Positions 59,003-64,000 of a stretch of 64,000 nt of DNA are shown piece after piece. The first letter of the stretch is position 1. Every line of letters starts with the position of its first letter. The DNA is taken from NCBI GenBank assembly GCA_964512645.1, contig CAZEJS010000003.1, forward strand, positions 1-64,000, given 5' to 3'. Origin of the DNA: CAZEJS01 sp964512645. Its GTDB lineage: Bacteria > Actinomycetota > Geothermincolia > Fen-727 > Anoxymicrobiaceae. The position numbers and the translations under genes are program-made. Below the pieces are notes generated by a model. That model saw only the letters and a list, made by a program, of their open reading frames with translations, was not told the origin of the DNA and did not search any database.

Positions 59003-59459
59003 CAGGCCCGTTCCGGCCGTGGAGCCTCCGCCGGAGCTTCAGAAGCGCCGGAACCGCCAGCGCCGCGACCAGGGCGCACTGGGACAGGCCCGAGCAGAGA
59101 GCGCCGGTCTGCCGGTGAGGGATGGTCCCGTTATGAGTGGGGAAGACGTACTCCTCGGGTTCGACCGGCGACACAAGCTTCCTCAACAGCTCCAGGTCCG
59201 GCAGGCCGGCAGCTACCGCCCCCCAGAGTGAGGCACGGGTCGGGTCGGCATCCCTCACCGTTCTGCTCAGGGCCATCGCCGCCATCAGTGCCGCACCGGC
59301 CAGGGAGTCGAGAACGTAAGGCACCTCTCCCTCGGGGTCGTGGTGGGGGAAGGTGTCCAGTGCGATGTGGCCCGCTACTCCCGCTGCCGCCGCGAGCGCC
59401 GGCCGCTCTATCAGGTAACCCGCCGCCGCTCCGGTCAGAACGTGCGTCGTCCAGTGCAT
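58989..59459 (-). CDS. YdjM/DUF457-like membrane protein (putative metal-dependent hydrolase)
   Basis: 156 residues with about four membrane helices. The N-terminus MHWTTHVLTGAAAGYL carries the H-x-x-T-H pattern, and HIALDTFPHHDPEG adds further histidines and aspartates; both occur in the membrane-bound YdjM/DUF457 hydrolase-like family. Function is unknown. It converges with queE and is divergent from the DUF3786 gene. A second His motif (THNGTIPHR) near residue 108 may also bind metal. Confidence 0.6.
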   Translation of the reverse strand: MHWTTHVLTGAAAGYLIERPALAAAAGVAGHIALDTFPHHDPEGEVPYVLDSLAGAALMAAMALSRTVRDADPTRASLWGAVAAGLPDLELLRKLVSPVEPEEYVFPTHNGTIPHRQTGALCSGLSQCALVAALAVPALLKLRRRLHGRNGPVKPA

Positions 59460-59511
59460 CGGTACCCCCGGTGGGTCGTCGGAAGGCCGGCGGCAAGGGC
59501 CGGCCGCGTGG

Positions 59512-59520
59512 TGTTATTCT
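59512..59520 (+). promoter_or_regulatory. Extended -10 promoter; possible leaderless transcript for the DUF3786 gene
   Basis: TGT-TATTCT at 59512-59520 fits an extended -10. The start site would fall at about 59527-59529, at the ATG itself, and no ribosome site precedes that ATG, so leaderless translation is plausible. Confidence 0.35.
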
Positions 59521-59528
59521 ACAGAAGT

Positions 59529-60158
59529 ATGTCAGCACCGATGATGTTCGAAGACAGAAAAGGATACGCCAACGCGGAACGTGCCGCCGCCCTGGCGGTG
59601 GGCTCGGTCGAGCCCGCGAGCGTGGCGTCGGAGCGGGGCGTCGAGTACGACGCGGGCGCGTCCCTGTTCAGGATCCCTTTTCTGGGCGAGACCGTCACCG
59701 TGACTTACCCGGAAGGCGTCCCAGGCGTCGAGGGGCGGGACCTGTCAGGCGCGGCTGCCGTCCTGGCGCTGCACTATCTCGTCTACCGTGGGGAACCCCT
59801 GGCGAAGCGGGGCTGGCTCGCCTACCGGGACATGCCCGGGGCGAGGCACTTCGCCGCCGCCTTCGAGGAGATGGCCGAGAGGCGGATCGCGGAGTGTTTC
59901 GGCTCCTCCCCGGCGGGCCTGGTAGAGGCGGCGCGACTTCTCGGCGGGGTTCCCGGGGAGCCGGGGGACGCTTCCGCGCAGATCCCGGCGTTCCCGCGCG
60001 TGCCACTGCTGGTCGTGCTCTGGGGTGAGTGCGAGGGAGTCGCGGGTTCGTCGCGCATCCTGTTCCTGCCCAGCGCGCCCTACTACTTCCACAGCGAGGA
60101 CCTGGCCGCACTGGGGGTGGTCGTCGCGGAGAGGCTCGCGGCGTGCGTGGAGGGATAG
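59529..60158 (+). CDS. DUF3786-domain protein
   Basis: 209 residues from ATG 59529. The family pattern is visible: an N-terminal helix, IPFLGETVTVTYPEG near residue 58, LHYLVYRGEPLAKRGWLAYRDMPG near 78, then PLLVVLWGECEGVAGSSRILFL near 160. DUF3786 domains often occur in anaerobes in proteins linked to corrinoid-dependent methyl transfer and Fe-S ATPases; whether this stand-alone copy has such a role is unknown. It precedes the FGGY kinase by 92 bases, and the kinase has its own -10 element. Confidence 0.78.
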   Translation: MSAPMMFEDRKGYANAERAAALAVGSVEPASVASERGVEYDAGASLFRIPFLGETVTVTYPEGVPGVEGRDLSGAAAVLALHYLVYRGEPLAKRGWLAYRDMPGARHFAAAFEEMAERRIAECFGSSPAGLVEAARLLGGVPGEPGDASAQIPAFPRVPLLVVLWGECEGVAGSSRILFLPSAPYYFHSEDLAALGVVVAERLAACVEG

Positions 60159-60167
60159 GCGACGATG

Positions 60168-60173
60168 TATAAT
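60168..60173 (+). promoter_or_regulatory. -10 element upstream of the FGGY kinase gene
   Basis: A perfect TATAAT at 60168-60173 in the 92-base gap before TTG 60251. No clear -35 is seen. A GGGGGAGG ribosome site lies at 60238. Confidence 0.4.
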
Positions 60174-60250
60174 ACTGTGGCGCCGGCCTCCGGGACCGGG
60201 CACGGGGGCGGCCGGGCCGTCAACCGCCGGACGCACGGGGGAGGAAACCA

Positions 60251-61780
60251 TTGACGGGAGACAAGTACCTTATCGCTCACGACGTCGGAACCGGCGGCAG
60301 CAAGGCCGCGTTGACCGACATGCGTGGCAGGATCCTCGCCAGCAGATTCCATCCGTATCCCACCGATTACCCCAGGGAGCACTGGGCCGAGCAGGACCCC
60401 GAGGACTGGTGGAAGGCGATAACCGCCTCCACCGGCGAGGTCATGGAGGAGTCCGGGGTCGATCCCGGCGCCGTTGCGGGCATGATCTTCTCCACCCAGA
60501 TGCTCGGCGTTCTGCCGGTGGACCGCGGAGGGAAGCCGCTGAGGCCGGCGATCATCTGGCTCGACGGAAGGGCCCAGGAACAGGCCGACAGGATAGTCAG
60601 GCGCCTGACCAAGACTGTCATGCTCACTGTCGCGGGAGGACTGCCCACCGGCAAGGACGTCATTCCCAAGATGATGTGGCTGAGGCAGAACGAGCCGGGA
60701 GTGTACTCCGAGGCGCACAGCATCCTGGAGGTGAACAGCTACCTCGTGGGCCGCTGCTGCGGGGAGTTCGTGTACGACTACGTGGCCGCTTCGTGCACGG
60801 GCATGTTCAATTTCAAGAAGAAGGACTGGGACGACATCCTCTTCAGGCTTTTCAGGCTCGACCGGGGAAAGATGCCCAGGGTGGCCCCGGCCTCCGAAAG
60901 GGCCGGAGCCCTGGGAGAGGCCGCGGCGGCGGAGATGGGGCTGGCGGCGGGGATCCCGGTATTCGTGGGAACGGGCGACGTGCCCAGCGCTACGGTGGGT
61001 TCCGGTGCGGTGCTGGACGGGCAGGGCCACGTGTACGTGGGTTCTTCGGGGTGGATCGCGGTGACCATGCCACGCTCCGTCAACGACGGCCGGCGGGGAA
61101 TAGTCAGCATCGCGTCCGCCGACCCGTCCAGGTTCCTGCTGGTTTCCGAGACAGAGAGCGCGGGCGCCTGCTTCAAGTGGTTCGCCGAGGAGCTCGCGCC
61201 GAAGGAGGCCGACTACGGCAAGGGCCGGGACGTATACGACTACCTCAACGACGTCGCCGCCGAAGCGGAACCGGGGAGCAACGGCCTCGTCTTCTGCCCG
61301 TGGATGTTCGGCGAGCGGTCCCCCATCCCTGATACCACCGTTCGGGGCGGCTTCGTGAACTTGAGCTTGAGCCACAAGCGCGGGGACGTCGCCCGGTCGG
61401 TCTTCGAAGGGGTGGCCCTCCACGCCCGATGGATGCTCGAGAGCGTGAGGAAATGCGGGTTTTCCGACCCCGTCCTGCGCGCGATCGGGGGCGGGGCCAA
61501 GAGCCCGCTGTGGATGCAGACGTACGCCGACGCCTGCGGCCTGACCGTCGAGGCGGTGGAGGAGCCGCAGGAGTCGGGGGCCAGAGGCGCCGCGCTCGTA
61601 GCGGCTCTCGGGCTGGGAGAACACCGCGACTGGGCGTCGCTCCGTGACGCCGTCAAGGTCAGGGAGACTTACACCCCGCGGCCCGAATACGCGCGCGTCT
61701 ACGACGAGGCTTTCGAAGACCTCAAGGAGATTTATTCGAGCCTCAAGAAGTTCTACCGGCGCGTCAACTCCGGCGACTGA
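60251..61780 (+). CDS. FGGY-family carbohydrate kinase
   Basis: 509 residues from TTG 60251 with GGGGGAGG upstream. The ATPase-fold phosphate-1 motif is AHDVGTGGSKAAL near residue 9. The FGGY signatures are FSTQMLGVLPVDRGG with WLDGRAQEQ near residue 98, and LRAIGGGAKSPLWMQTYAD near 413. Similarity is to xylulokinase-type enzymes, which phosphorylate sugars, sugar alcohols or sugar acids. It stands directly upstream of a RuBisCO-like protein gene; the kinase product may be the substrate of that protein. Confidence 0.88.
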   Translation: MTGDKYLIAHDVGTGGSKAALTDMRGRILASRFHPYPTDYPREHWAEQDPEDWWKAITASTGEVMEESGVDPGAVAGMIFSTQMLGVLPVDRGGKPLRPAIIWLDGRAQEQADRIVRRLTKTVMLTVAGGLPTGKDVIPKMMWLRQNEPGVYSEAHSILEVNSYLVGRCCGEFVYDYVAASCTGMFNFKKKDWDDILFRLFRLDRGKMPRVAPASERAGALGEAAAAEMGLAAGIPVFVGTGDVPSATVGSGAVLDGQGHVYVGSSGWIAVTMPRSVNDGRRGIVSIASADPSRFLLVSETESAGACFKWFAEELAPKEADYGKGRDVYDYLNDVAAEAEPGSNGLVFCPWMFGERSPIPDTTVRGGFVNLSLSHKRGDVARSVFEGVALHARWMLESVRKCGFSDPVLRAIGGGAKSPLWMQTYADACGLTVEAVEEPQESGARGAALVAALGLGEHRDWASLRDAVKVRETYTPRPEYARVYDEAFEDLKEIYSSLKKFYRRVNSGD

Positions 61781-61816
61781 CAGCCGGAGAATCGACCGGC
61801 CGGGTTGAAATCCGCA

Positions 61817-61822
61817 TATAAT
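61817..61822 (+). promoter_or_regulatory. -10 element of the RuBisCO-like protein gene
   Basis: A perfect TATAAT at 61817-61822, 42 bases before ATG 61864, with AAGGAGG at 61851. The best -35 candidate (TCGACC at 61792-61797, 19-base spacer) is weak. Confidence 0.42.
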
Positions 61823-61863
61823 GTCAGAAGGCCCGTGACGGCCGGAAAGCAAGGAGGAAGCCA

Positions 61864-63240
61864 ATGCCAGCAGCCAAGAAGAAATCCACCAGGAAGAAGC
61901 CGCCGTGGGCGGAGGAGGAGGCCTGTGAGCTCGGGCCGTACGACGCGGAACCTTACGCGCTCCCGGAGGGCATCGACTACGAGAAGCACGTGATCGCGAC
62001 GTACTACGTGGAATTCCCCAAAGAGCTCGACGTCGTCTCGCTGGCCCCGGTCATCGCCATCGAGCAGTCCACAGGCACCTGGACGCCGGTCCCGGGGGAG
62101 ACCCCCGAGGTCAGGGCCAAGCACGTGGCGAAAGTGATCAACGTCTTCGAGGCGCCTTACCACGAGTACATCGTGCCGGATGACGTCAAGACGCGCCAGT
62201 GGGTAGTACAGGTGGCGTTCCCCGCGTCCAACATCGAGAACCAGATACCCATGCTGCTCACCGCGTGCCTCGGCAACATCAGCATGGCCGGCAGGCTGAA
62301 GCTGCTGGACCTCCGCATGCCGAAGGCAATCCTGGACGGGTACCAGGGGCCGAAATTCGGAATAGACGGAATCTACAAGGCGCTGGGCATCCCCAAGAAC
62401 AAGAGCAGGCCGCTCCTCAACAACATGATCAAGCCCTGCAGCGGTTACCCCGTCAAGGTCGGAACCGAACTCTTCTACCAGGCCGCGGCGGGCGGTTGCG
62501 ACATCATCAAGGACGACGAGCTGATCGCCGACATGGATTACAACCGCGTGCTCGACAGGGTCAAGGCTTACATGAAGATGGAGAAGAGGGTCTTCGAAGA
62601 GACGGGGGAGCACACCCTGTACACCGTCAACGTCACCGACAGGCTGCCCAAGATGTTCGAGCTCGCGCGGCGCGTGGTCGACGCCGGCGGGAACGCGCTG
62701 ATGGTCAACTACCTGGCGATCGGGCCCGAGGCCATGAGGACACTCGCCGAGGACCCGGACATCAACGTCCCCATACTGGCGCACATGGACTGCGCGGGGG
62801 CGTACTACATGTCGCCGCACCACGGCGTTGCGTCGCACATCATACTGGGCAAGCTCCCCAGGCTGGCGGGCGCGGACACGGTCGTCATCCCGTTCGCCCT
62901 CGGAGGTAAGGCGCCGTACCTGCCTGAGCGTTTCAAGCAGGTCGTCCAGGCGATAACCTACCCGTTCGGCAAGCTGAAGCCGTTGATGCCGATGCCTTCC
63001 GGGGGCATCACGCCTATAAACGTCCAGGACATAGTGAACCTGCTCGGCAAAGAGGTCATGATCGGCTCCGGCGGCGGGGTCCACGCCCACCCCGACGGCC
63101 CCATCGCCGGCGGCAAGGCGTTCAGGCAGGCGATCGACGCGGCTCTCAAGTACATCCCCGCGATGGAGTACGGCAAGGACCACGAGGAACTGGGCAAGGC
63201 CCTGGGAATCTGGGGCGTGAAGACCGAGTTCAAGGTGTGA
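61864..63240 (+). CDS. RuBisCO-like protein (form IV-type large subunit)
   Basis: 458 residues. The RuBisCO fold is clear: AIEQSTGTWTPV in the N-terminal domain, LTACLGNIS, then the barrel. Retained positions by comparison with RuBisCO are the E-x-x-T-G-T-W segment, the Asn of LGNIS, Lys190 (MIKPCSG), Lys216-Asp218-Glu219 (IIKDDE, the carbamylation/metal site), His307, loop-6-like Lys349 and Ser379 (PSGGI). Altered positions are Cys192 where RuBisCO has a second lysine (KPK) and Met308 where it has arginine (HR). These changes make CO2 fixation unlikely and point to an enolase, isomerase or decarboxylase of the form IV type. A basic N-terminal tail of 14 residues is unusual. Confidence 0.88.
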   Translation: MPAAKKKSTRKKPPWAEEEACELGPYDAEPYALPEGIDYEKHVIATYYVEFPKELDVVSLAPVIAIEQSTGTWTPVPGETPEVRAKHVAKVINVFEAPYHEYIVPDDVKTRQWVVQVAFPASNIENQIPMLLTACLGNISMAGRLKLLDLRMPKAILDGYQGPKFGIDGIYKALGIPKNKSRPLLNNMIKPCSGYPVKVGTELFYQAAAGGCDIIKDDELIADMDYNRVLDRVKAYMKMEKRVFEETGEHTLYTVNVTDRLPKMFELARRVVDAGGNALMVNYLAIGPEAMRTLAEDPDINVPILAHMDCAGAYYMSPHHGVASHIILGKLPRLAGADTVVIPFALGGKAPYLPERFKQVVQAITYPFGKLKPLMPMPSGGITPINVQDIVNLLGKEVMIGSGGGVHAHPDGPIAGGKAFRQAIDAALKYIPAMEYGKDHEELGKALGIWGVKTEFKV

Positions 63241-63263
63241 CCTGGCGAAAACCGCTGGAAGAC

Positions 63264-63300
63264 GGCGCGCGGGCCGGTGGTGCCCGCGCGCCTTTCTTCT
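63264..63300 (+). terminator. Intrinsic terminator after the RuBisCO-like protein gene
   Basis: An 11-bp perfect stem (GGCGCGCGGGC at 63264-63274, GCCCGCGCGCC at 63282-63292) with a 7-base loop, followed by TTTCTTCT. It ends the kinase/RLP region. Confidence 0.8.
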
Positions 63301-63423
63301 GCGGGACGACCGCATGATGGAGAGGGCGCCGGCCGGTGCGGCGCAAATGCCCGTGCGCCAGGAACCCGCCACTTGTTGTATCATTGTGCACGTGACATTC
63401 GGCTACGGCCTGTACGGGAGAAG

Positions 63424-63930
63424 ATGAACAGGGTCCTGCTCCTGAACGCGACATTCGAGCCCCTCTGCGCGCTGAGCGTGAGGCGGGCGGTGGTGCTGAT
63501 TCTCAAGGGCAAAGCGGAAGTGCTGGAGGCGAACGGGGGTGCGCTGCACTCTGAGAAATTGACCATGACCATCCCTTCCGTCATCCGCCTCTCTTACTTC
63601 GTGAAGGTGCCGTACTATGGTCGCGCGAACCTGTCGAGAAGAGCGGTTTTCGCCCGTGACGGCTACAAGTGCCAGTACTGCGGGGCTCACGCGGAGACGG
63701 TTGACCACCTGGTGCCACGCAGCCGGGGCGGGGCCCATTCGTGGGAGAACGTTGTAGCGGCCTGCGGGCGCTGCAACGGGAAGAAGAGGGACAGGCTCCC
63801 CGGTGAAGCGGGGTTTTCGCCGGCAAGAAAGCCCGGCGTCCCCCGCGGACCTGCTACGGTGAGCCTGGAGCTGGGCAGCATACCCAGGGAATGGGAGAGG
63901 TACCTGGAGTACTGCAGGCGGCCGTCCTAG
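63424..63930 (+). CDS. HNH endonuclease-family protein
   Basis: 168 residues from ATG 63424. An N-terminal beta region (VLLLNATFEPLCALSVRRAV) typical of the family precedes the HNH domain, with zinc cysteines CQYCG and CGRCN around the catalytic VDHLVPRSRGGAHSWENVVAAC near residues 95-116. Such stand-alone HNH proteins are common in actinobacteria and their physiological role is mostly unknown. The gene stands alone between a terminator and tRNA-Arg. An extension upstream of 63424 lacks family similarity. Confidence 0.9.
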   Translation: MNRVLLLNATFEPLCALSVRRAVVLILKGKAEVLEANGGALHSEKLTMTIPSVIRLSYFVKVPYYGRANLSRRAVFARDGYKCQYCGAHAETVDHLVPRSRGGAHSWENVVAACGRCNGKKRDRLPGEAGFSPARKPGVPRGPATVSLELGSIPREWERYLEYCRRPS

Positions 63931-63949
63931 CCGGATGACAGTCGACCGT

Positions 63950-64000
63950 GCGCTTGTAGCTCAGGGGACAGAGCAGTGGCCTCCGGAGCCACGTGTCGGG
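63950..64000 (+). tRNA. tRNA-Arg (anticodon CCG), 3' end beyond the window
   Basis: Acceptor strand GCGCTTG is followed by TA, a D-arm (GCTC-AGGGGACA-GAGC) and an anticodon arm GTGGC-CTCCGGA-GCCAC, giving anticodon CCG (Arg, CGG). The T-arm and acceptor 3' strand are cut off by the window end. Confidence 0.88.

Noticed and set aside
61864..63240. Interpretation as a CO2-fixing form III RuBisCO of the AMP pathway
   Set aside because: The second lysine of KPK is cysteine and the arginine after the loop-5 histidine is methionine, and no AMP phosphorylase or ribose-1,5-bisphosphate isomerase gene is nearby.
1..64000. CRISPR arrays, rRNA genes, transposase genes and prophage genes
   Set aside because: No regularly spaced short repeats, rRNA signatures, transposase motifs or phage structural genes were recognised while reading the window; the only short repeats are the elements and coding repeats listed.

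Overview
The window is a high-GC, densely packed bacterial chromosome segment. Three things suggest an anaerobic, deep-branching actinobacterial lineage. It has a murT-gatD pair for peptidoglycan amidation and an overlapping pafB-pafC pair of WYL regulators. It uses GTG/TTG starts heavily, with GTGA/ATGA overlaps. Its energy genes are anaerobic: two Rnf loci, [NiFe]-hydrogenase maturation genes and a complex-I/hydrogenase-like membrane module. The lineage is inference; no rRNA or phylogenetic marker was seen.

Region by region. 1-7311: the end of one Rnf locus (partial rnfC, rnfD), then a hydrogenase maturation protease and hypF-hypC-hypD-hypE. 7312-16917: a MITE-like repeat, a CocE-type hydrolase, a DnaQ-DinG helicase, and envelope and signalling genes (3D-domain protein, HEAT-like protein, L,D-transpeptidase, diguanylate cyclase). 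17140-23141: a promoter and structured leader, then a four-gene membrane complex (NuoH-, NuoB-, NuoN/L- and NuoD-like) with a degenerate [NiFe] site, followed by adenine deaminase. 23231-31598: an SCP2 protein, a PASTA/pseudo-amidase, a chagasin-like inhibitor, tRNA-Val beside a palindromic element built on its 3' end, a repetitive exported protein, gatD-murT and a small zinc-ribbon protein. 31620-36245: an acyl-CoA operon (CoA ligase, thiolase-like protein without its catalytic cysteines, DUF35 partner, acyl-CoA dehydrogenase). 36320-39977: a small exported protein, pafBC, a phosphoesterase and an EF-Tu-domain-like protein. 40053-46887: rseC-apbE, divergent from a complete rnfCDGEAB operon. 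47083-54779: a TPR/FecR lipoprotein, an ECF-type transporter with Gx and NusG-II-domain proteins, a GNAT, a degenerate GGDEF protein and a prepilin. 54965-59459: an MBL hydrolase, a 2-hydroxyacyl-CoA-dehydratase-like protein, a second MITE-like copy, queD-DUF366-queE and a membrane protein. 59529-64000: a DUF3786 protein, an FGGY sugar kinase, a RuBisCO-like protein, an HNH nuclease and the start of tRNA-Arg.

How the genes fit together: Rnf exchanges electrons between ferredoxin and NAD(H) with ion pumping. ApbE attaches FMN to RnfG and RnfD, and RseC and the ECF/Gx cluster may support flavin supply or complex upkeep. The Hyp proteins would mature a hydrogenase encoded outside the window. The strongest candidates for an undescribed system are the four-subunit hydrogenase-related complex at 17266-21404 and the FGGY kinase/RuBisCO-like protein pair at 60251-63240.
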